A stretch of DNA of 64,000 bases from Affinundibacterium nitidum (lineage in GTDB: Bacteria; Pseudomonadota; Gammaproteobacteria; Burkholderiales; Burkholderiaceae_D), in the NCBI RefSeq assembly GCF_014284155.1, contig NZ_JACOFZ010000004.1, forward strand, positions 124,001-188,000. Direction: 5' to 3'. Every line of letters starts with the position of its first letter. The stretch's first letter is position 1. Of this stretch, positions 1 to 9,344 are shown one piece after another. The position numbers were made by a program, and so were the translations under genes. The notes beneath the pieces are model-generated. The model was not told where the DNA came from. It made no database searches and worked only from the letters and a program-made list of their open reading frames with translations.

Positions 1-88
1 AGTTTCGTGTTTGCGCCAAGTAAAAATTACGCTTGGCACATGATTTTCCAAATAGAGATCGGAAAAACCACACATTCAAAAAAACTTA

Positions 89-967
89 ATGGTCGAATTT
101 GAAAAAAAAGCAAAATCAGGTAAGATTGTTGTTAAATATTTAACCAAAAGAAATAAGTTAGAGATGCTAGACATGATTCTTAGCGCGAAGACCAATGAGA
201 CCAGTGACACGGCAGGGGCGACGCGAGTACATTTGGCCGGAGCGATCGACAATGTGTTTTTTGCAGAACCTTTGTTTGATGCTATGCCTGACGTCGTGTT
301 CTTTGTTAAAGACCTTGATGGGCGATACGTGGTTGTCAATCAAACTTTGGTCACCCGTTGTGGCCTAAAGGACAAATACGAGTTGGTCGGTCGCACCGTC
401 AACGAAGTCTTTCCGCCAAGTTTGGCTGCTACATTCGAGCAGCAAGACCAGTTGGTGCTAAATGGTGGAAGTGAAGTTCGCGATCAGCTCGAACTGCACC
501 TGTATCCAGATAGAGATCCAGGTTGGTGCTTAACCAATAAGATTGCTTTACGTGATGGTGCGCAAAGGATTATCGGCCTAAGCGGCACCTCTCGTGATCT
601 AGGTATGCCAGATCAACGTCATCCTGTTTATCATCGTATCGCAGCAGCAGTTCGTCATATCCATACGCACTATGCAGAGAATGTGCACATGGCTGAGTTA
701 GAGAAAATTACGGGCCTGTCAGTGGCGCAAATCGAACGTTACTTTCAAAAGATATTTTCTCTGACGCCTCGTCAGTTTATGACTAAGGTCAAACTTGATG
801 CTGCAACCAATCTCCTCGCTGATCATAGCCGTAGCATCACCGATATTGCGGCATCATGCGGCTACCAAGACCACAGCGCGTTTAGTCGCATGTTTAAGGC
901 GACAGTTGGTGTGACGCCGAGTGAATACCGCGAAGTCCTGCTTAAAAGGGCGACTCGCGCGCACTGA
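89..967 (+). CDS. PAS domain AraC-family transcriptional regulator
   Basis: Likely a cytoplasmic DNA-binding regulator that senses a small molecule through a PAS fold. Residues about 62-172 read as a PAS/PAC unit (FDAMPDVVFFVKDLDGRY, later GLSGTSRD). Residues about 184-287 are an AraC double helix-turn-helix with the usual second-helix signature (DIAASCGYQDHSAFSRMFK, then GVTPSEYR). No strong ribosome binding site precedes the ATG at 89. In-frame ATGs at 164 and 173 are possible starts, so the first 25-30 residues are uncertain. The gene stands alone and is followed by a terminator; its target is not evident. Confidence 0.85.
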   Translation: MVEFEKKAKSGKIVVKYLTKRNKLEMLDMILSAKTNETSDTAGATRVHLAGAIDNVFFAEPLFDAMPDVVFFVKDLDGRYVVVNQTLVTRCGLKDKYELVGRTVNEVFPPSLAATFEQQDQLVLNGGSEVRDQLELHLYPDRDPGWCLTNKIALRDGAQRIIGLSGTSRDLGMPDQRHPVYHRIAAAVRHIHTHYAENVHMAELEKITGLSVAQIERYFQKIFSLTPRQFMTKVKLDAATNLLADHSRSITDIAASCGYQDHSAFSRMFKATVGVTPSEYREVLLKRATRAH

Positions 968-1008
968 TCTTCAGCCAACGAATAAATTTGTTAAATGCTT
1001 TCTTCACG

Positions 1009-1034
1009 CCCGGGCTTTGCTCGGGTTTTTTTTT
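1009..1034 (+). terminator. Rho-independent terminator after the AraC gene
   Basis: A 7-bp stem (CCCGGGC paired with GCTCGGG, one G-U pair) with a 3-nt loop is followed by nine T residues. It lies about 40 bases after the regulator stop codon. Confidence 0.8.
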
Positions 1035-1238
1035 CATCGTGAATTCATCAAAAGCGCAACGTCGAAGTGCAGTTTTCTTTAAATTGACTGATATTGTTCG
1101 ATTCGAGGGAATCTTTCATCATCTTTGTAGTCTTAGAAGGTCGCTGTAAAGAAGGCGCAAGTTTTTATTTAAAAAGCATTGGTGATTGATCAGAATTGCT
1201 TGATTCGCCATAAAGAATATTTCAACACAGGAGAACTT

Positions 1239-4200
1239 ATGCAAGTTAGATGGAGGCTGCGGCCACTTGCTTCGATTTTTGTTGGCACACTAGGGTTAGT
1301 GTCGACATTCGCTCAGGCACAAACCAATACCTCCCGCGTTGAGGGGCTGCGGGAAAATAATCCAAGTTGGCATGCGTTGACAGGCGCAAGGGTGGTGATG
1401 GCACCGGGTAAAGTGATTGAAAACGGTACGATTGTTGTCAAAGATGGCGTGATTGTCTCTGTCGCCGCAAATGCCCCAGCTCCAGCCGGCGCAAAAGTGT
1501 GGAAACTCGAAGGGCGTACGGTTTACTCAGGTTTCATCGATATGGCAAGCCCCGTAGGTGTGCCGTCAGGCTTAGCCGCATCCGGCCCTGCGGTTCCTGG
1601 ACGTCCGGCTAGCCCGCGGGTAATTAATGGTCGTGCAATTTCAGCTGAAAATTTACGCGTTCATCCTGAGCAGGACGTAGCGAAACAGTTGGAACCGAAA
1701 TCTGATGAAGTCAAAAATTATCGCGAACTTGGTTTTGCTACAGTGCTCGCGACACCGACTCATGGTATTTTCCGCGGACAAAGTGCCTTGTTGAGCTTAA
1801 ACTCAAATGACAATGCCAAGAATATGGTGATCAACACCCGCGTTGCACAGCATATGGCAAATGAGTTGGATGCTGGTGGTCGTGGAGCTTATCCCAATTC
1901 TCTGATGGGTGTAATTGCGCAAGTGCGTCAGACTTTTTACGATGCACAGTGGTACCAACGTGCCACGGACACTAAATTGAAGACCGAGCGTCCACAGATT
2001 AATGATTCGCTCGAAGCGCTAAAGGCGGTGATCAATGGTCGGCAACCAGTGATCTATGCGACCGACAATGAACAAGCTTATCAACGCATTGCCAAAATCC
2101 GCGATGAATTTGGTCTCAAAGTGATTTTGCAAGGCAATGGCTACGAATACCGTCGCACCAACCACTTGAAAACAAGTGGAATGGCGGTGATTGTGCCTCT
2201 GTTGTTTCCAAATGCACCGGAAGTTGACAATCCAGACTTGGCACTCGATACGTCCTTAGAGGGCTTGCAGCACTGGGAGCAGGCACCATCGAATTTGGCT
2301 TACGTTGAAAAAGCAGGAATAGAATTCGCAGTCACACCAGCAGGCTTGAAAGATGCAAAGAAAGAATTTTGGACACGGCTTCGTCAGGCAATTCGTCGCG
2401 GTTTGAGTATCGATCAAGCATTGGCTGGACTCACCACTGTTCCAGCAAAACTACTTGGAGAGCAAAAACGTTTAGGTTCGATCGCCTCCGGTCAAATGGC
2501 AAACTTAGTGGTGGCTTCCGGCGACTTATTTAGTGACGAAAAAGCGACTGTAGAAATTACCTTCGTCGAAGGTAAACCCTACACGACTGAAAATTACAAT
2601 CGTTTTGAGTTGCGAGGAACATGGAACGTGGTTAGTGCCGGTAAAACAGCAGTTTGGAATATTGCTGGCACGGCTGCGAAACCGATGTTGACGATTGATG
2701 GTGTGAACGTAGAGTTGACGCTTAAAGATTCCCAATTATTGGCGAAATATTCCGATAAGTCTGGGGAGCATGTGATACTCGCCGACGGTCGTGACAATAG
2801 CTTGCAAGGCACCGAGCGAGATGCGCAAGGCCAAACTAAGGCTTGGTCAGCAATTCGTACTAAGGCGATGGTTGCCGACACGACGCCAGCAAAGCCAGAG
2901 AAAATGCCAGCAGCCTTGGTTAACACTTATCCCGCCGGACCGTTTGCGATTACGACACCTGAACGCGTGTCTGTAATCTTGATCAAAAACGCCACAATCT
3001 GGACGAGCGCTAAAGCAGGTAAGCTTGAACAGTCAGACATGCTGGTGGTCGATGGTAAGATCAGCGCGATTGGCAAAGATCTCAAAGCGCCAGCGAATGC
3101 CAAAGTGATCGATGCCAACGGTAAGCATGTTACGCCGGGTATTATCGATGCGCATTCACATACTGCAATGATGCAGGGTATTAATGAGGCAACGAGTTCA
3201 ATTACTGCAGAAGTGCGTGTCGGTGACATTATCGACGCCTCAAGTATCAATATCTATCGCCAGCTAGCGGGTGGTGTGACTACCGCCAATGTGTTGCACG
3301 GTTCGGCCAATACAGTAGGTGGCCAAAATCAAGTGATTAAGTTGCGTTGGGGTTCAGATGCCGAAGGCTTGAAGTTGGATGGCGCGTTTCCTGGCATTAA
3401 ATTCGCTCTTGGCGAAAACGTGAAGCAGGCTAACTGGGGTAACGATTCAACGGGGCGCTACCCACAAACACGAATGGGTGTTGAACAGATTTTGCGTAGC
3501 GCCTTTTTGGCAGCACGTGCCTATAAAGAGGAGCGCGATGCATGGAAAAAATCTCCCTCTAATAGTGTTGAGCCTCGTCGAGATTTGCAACTCGATACAT
3601 TGGTTGAACTGTTAGAACGCAAGCGAATGATTCATATTCACTCTTATCGTCAAGATGAAATTCTGATGTTCGCTCGTATCGCTCAGGAATTTAATTTGAT
3701 GGTAGGCACTTTCCAGCATGTGATGGAAGGTTACAAAGTGGCTGATGTGATTGCAGGTTTGGGGGCAGGTGGTTCGACCTTTTCAGACTGGTGGGGCTAT
3801 AAGATGGAAGTGGCTGATGCGATTCCATTCAACGGTGCATTGATGCATAACGCAGGTGTTGTCACTAGCTTTAATTCAGATAGTGATGAGTTGGCGCGTC
3901 ATTTAAATACCGAAGCTGCCAAAGCGGTCAAATATGGTGGCTTGTCTGAAACCGAAGCATTTAAATTCGTGACCTTAAATCCAGCAAAACAACTGAAGAT
4001 TGATCATCGCACAGGGTCTTTGGAAGTGGGTAAAGACGCTGATTTTGTGATCTGGAATACCAGTCCATTGTCAACTTTTAGTCGTGCCGAACAAACCTGG
4101 ATCGAAGGACGTTTGTATTTTGATTTGGTAAGTGATACTCGTTTGCGTCAAGAGGCTCAAGCAGAACGTCAGCGCATTGCGGCGAAGGTCATTGCTAGTA

Positions 4201-4388
4201 AGAGTAATGCACCAGCTGTGCCAGCAAAAGCTGCAGATGCAGAAAAAGCTGTAGTACCTAAAACTCCAGCAGAAATGCTTGCGGCGAATCAAGCCTACTT
4301 AGAGCTACAGCAGTGGCTACATCGAATGAGTCAACATCGCACAGGCTATTGGGCTGGTGCGGAAGCACATGAGTGCACGGAGGATTAA
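1239..4388 (+). CDS. Exported double-module amidohydrolase family protein
   Basis: A metal-dependent hydrolase of the amidohydrolase superfamily, probably periplasmic; the substrate is unknown. I chose the ATG at 1239 over an upstream in-frame start at 1179. It has an AGGAGA ribosome site 5 bases upstream and begins a typical signal peptide ending near TFAQAQ. The protein is about 1049 aa and holds two amidohydrolase modules. In the first, the usual HxH after the GFID strand reads MAS (residue about 102), so that metal site appears lost. The second has an intact HSH at residues 639-641, followed by the expected histidines ([15 protein letters not shown]) and a metal-binding Asp (FNSDSDE). The next gene starts 2 bases after its stop, so the two are cotranscribed and possibly partners. 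Confidence 0.88.
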   Translation: MQVRWRLRPLASIFVGTLGLVSTFAQAQTNTSRVEGLRENNPSWHALTGARVVMAPGKVIENGTIVVKDGVIVSVAANAPAPAGAKVWKLEGRTVYSGFIDMASPVGVPSGLAASGPAVPGRPASPRVINGRAISAENLRVHPEQDVAKQLEPKSDEVKNYRELGFATVLATPTHGIFRGQSALLSLNSNDNAKNMVINTRVAQHMANELDAGGRGAYPNSLMGVIAQVRQTFYDAQWYQRATDTKLKTERPQINDSLEALKAVINGRQPVIYATDNEQAYQRIAKIRDEFGLKVILQGNGYEYRRTNHLKTSGMAVIVPLLFPNAPEVDNPDLALDTSLEGLQHWEQAPSNLAYVEKAGIEFAVTPAGLKDAKKEFWTRLRQAIRRGLSIDQALAGLTTVPAKLLGEQKRLGSIASGQMANLVVASGDLFSDEKATVEITFVEGKPYTTENYNRFELRGTWNVVSAGKTAVWNIAGTAAKPMLTIDGVNVELTLKDSQLLAKYSDKSGEHVILADGRDNSLQGTERDAQGQTKAWSAIRTKAMVADTTPAKPEKMPAALVNTYPAGPFAITTPERVSVILIKNATIWTSAKAGKLEQSDMLVVDGKISAIGKDLKAPANAKVIDANGKHVTPGIIDAHSHTAMMQGINEATSSITAEVRVGDIIDASSINIYRQLAGGVTTANVLHGSANTVGGQNQVIKLRWGSDAEGLKLDGAFPGIKFALGENVKQANWGNDSTGRYPQTRMGVEQILRSAFLAARAYKEERDAWKKSPSNSVEPRRDLQLDTLVELLERKRMIHIHSYRQDEILMFARIAQEFNLMVGTFQHVMEGYKVADVIAGLGAGGSTFSDWWGYKMEVADAIPFNGALMHNAGVVTSFNSDSDELARHLNTEAAKAVKYGGLSETEAFKFVTLNPAKQLKIDHRTGSLEVGKDADFVIWNTSPLSTFSRAEQTWIEGRLYFDLVSDTRLRQEAQAERQRIAAKVIASKSNAPAVPAKAADAEKAVVPKTPAEMLAANQAYLELQQWLHRMSQHRTGYWAGAEAHECTED

Positions 4389-4390
4389 TC

Positions 4391-5770
4391 ATGAAGCAAA
4401 TACAAATAAATAGTAGCTCGTTTAAGGGTGAGTGGACTCAGCGCCTAAGTGTCTGTGCGGTTTCTTTACTTTTTTCCGCGGGAGCATTGGCGTCGGACAA
4501 CGTACCTGCACCTGCACAAAAAACACCATTGTTGTTCAAAGGCGCGACGATACATACTGTCAGTGGTGACAATATCGTTAACGGGCAGATGCTGGTGGAA
4601 AAAGGAAAAATCACAGCAATTGGCGCAACGCTAAGCGCGCCAGCAGATGTCAAAGTGATTGATGTCAGTGGTAAGCATATTTATCCGGGCATGATTGCAG
4701 CAAACTCAGTGATGGGTTTGGCCGAAGTGCAATCGGTGCGTGCGACAGCTGATTTTGCGGAAGCAGGCGCAATTAATCCGAATGCCCGTGCGATTGTCGC
4801 GGTGAATCCAGATAGCGAGTTGATTCCAACGACGCGCACAAATGGTGTGTTGGCTGCACTAAGTGTACCAACCCCAGGCCCAGTTGGTATGATCAATGGT
4901 ATCTCATCTTTGATTCAGTTAGATGGTTGGACCTGGGAAGATATGTCCGTGCAGGCCGAAGTGGGTTTGCATATTAGTATTCCCTTCATGCGTTTTAATC
5001 CTGAATTGTTCCCCGCACCTCTGGACTCTCGTTTAGAGGAGTTGCGTAAATCAAGCGCGCAACGACTCAAGATGTTAGAAGAGACATTTGATTCGGCGAT
5101 TGCCTACCGTGATGGGCGAGCCAACAAAGATGGCACGCAGATTGACGTACGCTGGGAAGCAATGTTGCCGGTGTTGGCAGGTACGCGCCCAGTGTTCTTT
5201 CATGCACAAGACGCCTCGCAAATTCGTTTTGCGATTAACTTTGCTGAACGCTATCGTCTCAAAATGGTATTGGTCGGCGGTATGGATTCACCTGCATTTG
5301 CCGATATTTTGCGCGAGCGAAAAATACCTGTGATTGTTACCGGTATCCATAAATTGCCCGTTCGACGTGGTGCTGATTACGATTCGCCCTATAGCCTGGC
5401 AGCAAAGTTAGCGTCAGCTGGCGTGCAGTTTTGTATTGCCCGCGGAGGTGCTGATGATGATGCACACAATGAACGTAATTTACCGTATGAAGCAGCGGTG
5501 GCGGCCACCTTCGGTTTAGATGCAAACGAAGCCTTAAAGGCGATTACATTGTACCCGGCACAGATTCTTGGTGTGGCCGATAAATTAGGGTCATTAGAGG
5601 CTGGTAAGCTTGCTAACTTCTTTGTTAGCAATGGCGATCCGTTAGAAACGATGACTAAGATCGAACAAATTTACATTCAGGGTAGAGTGGTTGATGGTTC
5701 GACAAAACAATCTCGTTTGACAGAGAAGTATCAACAAAAATATCTGCAAAAGAAAGACACAGCTAAGTAG
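4391..5770 (+). CDS. Exported amidohydrolase-like protein lacking the HxH metal motif
   Basis: An amidohydrolase-superfamily protein of about 459 aa with a signal peptide (SVCAVSLLFSAGALAS). The start at 4391 follows a GGAGG site and is preferred to the ATG at 4373 inside the previous gene. The position of the first metal ligands, normally HxH after the PGMI strand, reads AANS. Later parts keep the fold (PVFFHAQDASQ, CIARGGADDD). It is probably catalytically impaired or uses a different site. It is translationally linked to the upstream double-module protein (2-base gap), so a structural or substrate-binding role beside that enzyme is plausible but inferred. Confidence 0.85.
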   Translation: MKQIQINSSSFKGEWTQRLSVCAVSLLFSAGALASDNVPAPAQKTPLLFKGATIHTVSGDNIVNGQMLVEKGKITAIGATLSAPADVKVIDVSGKHIYPGMIAANSVMGLAEVQSVRATADFAEAGAINPNARAIVAVNPDSELIPTTRTNGVLAALSVPTPGPVGMINGISSLIQLDGWTWEDMSVQAEVGLHISIPFMRFNPELFPAPLDSRLEELRKSSAQRLKMLEETFDSAIAYRDGRANKDGTQIDVRWEAMLPVLAGTRPVFFHAQDASQIRFAINFAERYRLKMVLVGGMDSPAFADILRERKIPVIVTGIHKLPVRRGADYDSPYSLAAKLASAGVQFCIARGGADDDAHNERNLPYEAAVAATFGLDANEALKAITLYPAQILGVADKLGSLEAGKLANFFVSNGDPLETMTKIEQIYIQGRVVDGSTKQSRLTEKYQQKYLQKKDTAK

Positions 5771-5820
5771 GAAGAGTGAATTGAAAAAATGAAGTGAAAA
5801 CTTTTTTCTTCAAATAAAAA

Positions 5821-5857
5821 GCGCGGCCATCGATAAACAGATCGGCCGCGTTTTTTT
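5821..5857. terminator. Bidirectional terminator between convergent genes
   Basis: The inverted repeat CGCGGCC / GGCCGCG is flanked by seven T on the right and an A-rich run (AAATAAAAA) on the left. It can therefore end both the amidohydrolase operon (+) and the TonB-like gene (-). Confidence 0.85.
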
Positions 5858-5877
5858 ATGGGATGTTAACTTGAGGC

Positions 5878-6210
5878 TTATTGGATTTTCCAATTGAATA
5901 CGATGACTTTGGACTCAACTTGGTTTTTGAATTGGCAATTCTTCAATGCTGTAATCGATGCGCTATCGAGTTCACGGTTTCCACTTGACTCTTCGATGCG
6001 TGCGTCTACCACTTTGCCTTTAGCATCGGTCGCGAAGCGCAGTTTAACGGCGCCGCTCACATCTTGACGCAACAACTGGTCATTATAGGCAGGGGCGGAA
6101 CAAGCATTTGTATTGAACGGATTGATGATCTCAGCCGCATTTGCAGTGAATGTTGTAGCGGCAAAAAGTGCAGCGGAAAGGACGATAGAGAAGCGAGCTG
6201 TCGTGTTCAT
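5878..6210 (-). CDS. Free-standing secreted TonB C-terminal domain protein
   Basis: A small periplasmic protein of 110 aa. A signal peptide (ending TFTANAA) is followed directly by a TonB C-terminal-like domain: a beta strand (GAVKLRFATDAKGKVVDARI), the SSGNRELDSASITALKNCQF helix and a final strand ending FNWKIQ. It lacks the transmembrane anchor and proline-rich spacer of real TonB, so it cannot transduce energy by itself in the usual way. A perfect AGGAGG site precedes the ATG. Two cysteines, one near residue 37 and one in the helix, could form a disulfide bond. Confidence 0.8.
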   Translation of the reverse strand: MNTTARFSIVLSAALFAATTFTANAAEIINPFNTNACSAPAYNDQLLRQDVSGAVKLRFATDAKGKVVDARIEESSGNRELDSASITALKNCQFKNQVESKVIVFNWKIQ

Positions 6211-6435
6211 AGAACCTCCTGAAAAAATGAAAAACGAAAACTATGGTCGGCGTTTTCGCAAGAGTGGGACATTCGATTGTGTCAAATGCCTTGCCGTTGG
6301 AGTCACTATACGTAGCGCTTCGTTGAAAATGAAATTGTGATTTCATATGCATGCTATATCGAGAAAATATATCTTGGGCCATGCATAATTTCAGTGCAAA
6401 TCGATTTGCTTAATTCGAATTGCTTTCACTTTTTT

Positions 6436-6482
6436 TGTGCAAAATTTTTTGCATTCTGAATGCAATTGATTAAATTTGCACA
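6436..6482. promoter_or_regulatory. Nested palindrome, possible operator
   Basis: The gap at 6211-6709 holds no supported gene. It contains a perfect 8+1+8 palindrome at 6449-6465 (TTGCATTC T GAATGCAA), enclosed by a second inverted repeat TGTGCAAA (6436-6443) and TTTGCACA (6475-6482). The AT-rich setting between two divergent genes suggests a regulator-binding site, but which protein binds is unknown. Confidence 0.45.
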
Positions 6483-6709
6483 GACCTGGGGCAAAAGTTC
6501 CAAATTAAAAAATGTCGTTTTTTTGGTGATCGAAGTCGAATAATTCGGTATTGAGAATTAATTTTTGTTAAAACGTAGTGGCGACTATCGATTCCCTAGG
6601 ATAATGATGTTGTCATCGAGATAGTTCGATGCGAGTGTTAAAAACACAATGTCTCGTTTGTTTTATTTGTTGGTACACTCAGTTGAGAATTTCAGTGTTT
6701 AAAAAAAAG

Positions 6710-7390
6710 ATGTTACGGCAACTGCCGAAATTTGGTCAGCCCCTAGTACTGATGATGGTGGTGTTGATACTTGTATTAGTACCGCGCAAAATTGTCAGTG
6801 ATCATACTCGCCTAATTTGGCGTGGAGAGCTAACACGAGCCAGTCTCTCCGATTTAGTTAGTCTCATTGAACATCATCCTAATCAATATAACGTAATTCA
6901 GTTTCGCAATTCTCCTGGCGCGAGTGCGTCTGCAGGGACCATTATCGATCAAGTTGAGCAGTTGATCCAAAACTATCATCTAGGAACAGAGGCGCGAGGA
7001 GCGTGTGCTTCGGCCTGCGCCTCAGTATTTTTGCTTGGAGAAAATAGAACGTTGTTCCCGGGTGTGCGCGGTGAGCCAACCTACTTGATGTTACATGCGA
7101 CTCGACAAAATACGACACGTGAAGTCGATTACGGTTATACGGAAAAAGTTCATCGCAAAATAGCCGCGCGTAGTGAGGGGAAATTTCCTTTAGCCTTACT
7201 CGATCGTATTTTTGATGATAAGAAAGGAACAGCTGATGGAGAATTGTATATTTTTCGCGATCCTCGGCCATCTACCTTAGGACCTCAACATGTTTTCGTT
7301 TGTGCTTCCGCGGTCTATGCGATTCTTGATACATGCGAACCGGTTCGTGGAATTTCCCCTTCAGACCTTGGTATCGACATTGCGAATTAG
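6710..7390 (+). CDS. ClpP/crotonase-fold periplasmic protein (COG3904-like)
   Basis: A predicted envelope protein of about 226 aa with an N-terminal hydrophobic anchor (LVLMMVVLILVLV). The body fits the ClpP-like fold: a strand asking about ranges of residues (NVIQFRNSPGASASAG) followed by the hallmark GACASACASVFLLGENR, which is typical of the uncharacterised COG3904 family. A serine in the CASACAS stretch is the natural nucleophile candidate. The reading frame is open from an ATG at 6629, but that adds a cysteine-rich extension ahead of the lysine-rich n-region. Neither start has a good ribosome site, and 6710 gives the better export signal. The substrate is unknown. Confidence 0.65.
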   Translation: MLRQLPKFGQPLVLMMVVLILVLVPRKIVSDHTRLIWRGELTRASLSDLVSLIEHHPNQYNVIQFRNSPGASASAGTIIDQVEQLIQNYHLGTEARGACASACASVFLLGENRTLFPGVRGEPTYLMLHATRQNTTREVDYGYTEKVHRKIAARSEGKFPLALLDRIFDDKKGTADGELYIFRDPRPSTLGPQHVFVCASAVYAILDTCEPVRGISPSDLGIDIAN

Positions 7391-7475
7391 ATAAAGTTTC
7401 TGATTTTGTACTGCAGATCGTTAAAATGTTGAATTGTGAGTTTTTGTCCACGTTCGAATTACCTGGTGTTTATTT

Positions 7476-8240
7476 ATGCGGCGTTTCATTTTTCGTTTCT
7501 TGGCGTTCTTGATATTGCTCTACGTGGGCTTGTGTGCGGCAATGTTTGTCGCACAACGCTCGTTGATCTATTATCCAGCGCCTGTCTCTCATGCAAACGA
7601 CGCCAATGCCATTCGTCTTCCGGTGCCGGATGCGAATCTCGTAATTTCAACACATCAAACACAGGCATTAAGTGCGATTGTTTATTTTGGGGGCAATGCA
7701 GAAGATGTGAGTTTATCGCTGCCGCAGTTGGCAAAAGCATTTCCTGATAGAGCGATTTATCTCATGCACTATCGTGGTTATGGAGGAAGTACAGGGCAAG
7801 CGAGTGAGCAAGGATTATTCGAAGACGCTCTTGGCCTCTACGATAGTATTAAGACCAAGCATCATGACATTATGGTTGTGGGGCGGAGTCTTGGTACAGG
7901 CGTCGCGACTTATTTAGCGAGTCGTCGTGACACAAGTCGTTTGATATTGATTACACCTTATTACAGCATGGAAAGCGTTGCGTGGGGCCAGTATCCTTAT
8001 TTGCCAGTGAGTCTGCTGTTGCGTGATAAGTATGAGTCGTTTAGGTATGCGCCCCTAGTTAAAGCACCGACCTTGATAGTGGCCGCAGAGTGGGACCAAC
8101 TTACACCACTGGTTGGTACCTTAGCATTGAAAAACGAGTTTAAGAATGGTCAGGTGAAGTTGGTTGTGGTAAAAAAGGCTTGGCACAATGGAATTTCAAA
8201 TAGTCCAGATTATTTACCAGCGTTAATGACCCCTCAGTGA
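7476..8240 (+). CDS. Alpha/beta hydrolase with N-terminal membrane anchor
   Basis: A serine hydrolase of 254 aa resembling the BEM46/ABHD13-like group. A hydrophobic N-terminus (FRFLAFLILLYVGLCAAMFV) anchors or exports it. The nucleophile elbow is GRSLGTG (Ser138). The acid is likely Asp207 (AAEWDQLTP) and the base His237 (KKAWHNGIS). The oxyanion region HYRGYGGSTG is also present. The start lacks a strong ribosome site. The physiological ester or lipid substrate is unknown. Confidence 0.85.
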   Translation: MRRFIFRFLAFLILLYVGLCAAMFVAQRSLIYYPAPVSHANDANAIRLPVPDANLVISTHQTQALSAIVYFGGNAEDVSLSLPQLAKAFPDRAIYLMHYRGYGGSTGQASEQGLFEDALGLYDSIKTKHHDIMVVGRSLGTGVATYLASRRDTSRLILITPYYSMESVAWGQYPYLPVSLLLRDKYESFRYAPLVKAPTLIVAAEWDQLTPLVGTLALKNEFKNGQVKLVVVKKAWHNGISNSPDYLPALMTPQ

Positions 8241-8345
8241 GAGCATATCCGCTTGCAGTTTTGCATCAGAAACAGAAAGGTGTGAGACACAGTTGGTAAC
8301 TAATTCGACGTTCTCATAATAACGATTCAAGAAAAGAGAAGATTT

Positions 8346-8765
8346 TTGGAAAATTCACTCAATTTTGTCTTTAGGCCGCATGGTAAATTTAAAGTGTGGA
8401 TTGAAAATCAGTTTCTTTTGACGGAAGTGACCGGGCCGTGGAACCGAGAATTAGTTGATTACTGGGCTCAACATGCCCTACCTCTAGCAAAGTCGTTTTC
8501 AAGCAGCTTGCCTTATGTTGCAATCACTACGGTTCATGAATCAATTTTGTGTCCGCCAGATGCATTGGAACGTATCGCGCAAGTGGTTCAATATGCGCTC
8601 AAGAATCTACCGTGCTTGGGACACGCAATTGTCGCTAACGATACCGTGTCTGGTCGGGACATCGTGCGTTTTAGCTATGAAAAAATCCAAATCGAGCATA
8701 TCTTTGAAAATATTGAGCAAGCCAAAACTTGGGGTAAAGAAGTACTCGATAAAGCGAAGAGATAA
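8346..8765 (+). CDS. Uncharacterised 139-aa protein
   Basis: I do not recognise this gene with confidence. It begins with TTG, preceded by a purine-rich AAGAGAAG site. The sequence has alternating strands and helices (LLTEVTGPWNRELVDYW, then PYVAITTVHESILCPPDALERI) and no signal peptide or membrane segment. It is loosely reminiscent of SpoIIAA/STAS-like single-domain proteins, but that is only an impression. It is convergent with the YXWGXW lipoprotein gene. Confidence 0.6.
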   Translation: MENSLNFVFRPHGKFKVWIENQFLLTEVTGPWNRELVDYWAQHALPLAKSFSSSLPYVAITTVHESILCPPDALERIAQVVQYALKNLPCLGHAIVANDTVSGRDIVRFSYEKIQIEHIFENIEQAKTWGKEVLDKAKR

Positions 8766-8769
8766 TTGA

Positions 8770-8800
8770 GCTCGGCAGCGAACATTGTCGCTTACCGAGC
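8770..8800. terminator. Hairpin between convergent genes
   Basis: GCTCGG pairs with CCGAGC, and an inner AGCGA pairs with TCGCT around a 6-nt loop. No T-run follows, but its position between two convergent stop codons suggests a transcript-ending or stabilising role. Confidence 0.5.
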
Positions 8801-8817
8801 ATGATCCTTATTGGAAG

Positions 8818-9216
8818 TTAGCGTTGACGGCCCCAATGGCCGGCGCGAAAATGCCAACTGACACCGACGCGCTCCCATCGATGTGGCACCCAAGTGAATC
8901 CTATACGCGGCGCTGACCAATAACCAGCGCGCCAAACGTGGCGCCCACCTTGCCAGTACCAGAAGCCGTTGATCCAAATATAGCCAGGTGCCGGTGCTAC
9001 GGTAATCACTTCCTGCATGGGAGCGGGCGGCGCTACTTCAGTCACCACTTCCTGTACTTGAACTTCATTTGTTGGTGGATAATTTGTTGGTGCTGGGTAT
9101 TGCACATTGCTTCGATGGTATACCGGTGCTGGCGTGACAACAGTGCAAGCACTCAGTAGCAGGCCTGAAACCACGACCGTGCTCATTCCGAATTTTTGCA
9201 TAAGCATGTTAGACAT
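8818..9216 (-). CDS. YXWGXW-repeat lipoprotein
   Basis: An outer-envelope lipoprotein of 132 aa. The signal sequence ends in the lipobox LLSAC. The mature part has a proline/valine-rich spacer and then a tryptophan-rich C-terminal half with repeated W-x-x-G-x-W units (GYIWINGFWYWQGG, HVWRAGYW, FRAGHWG), as in the YXWGXW repeat family. AGGAGA precedes the ATG. Its role is unknown; such proteins are common in betaproteobacteria. Confidence 0.85.
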   Translation of the reverse strand: MSNMLMQKFGMSTVVVSGLLLSACTVVTPAPVYHRSNVQYPAPTNYPPTNEVQVQEVVTEVAPPAPMQEVITVAPAPGYIWINGFWYWQGGRHVWRAGYWSAPRIGFTWVPHRWERVGVSWHFRAGHWGRQR

Positions 9217-9344
9217 GATGATCTCCTAAGATGAGCTTTAAATTACCTGTGACTGCATCTTAGTAAAATCCATATCACCACGCTGTAAGAAGTTGTAACG
9301 ATTTCTTTCAGTTGTATTGATGCGTGGCGTATGGTGACGTTATT

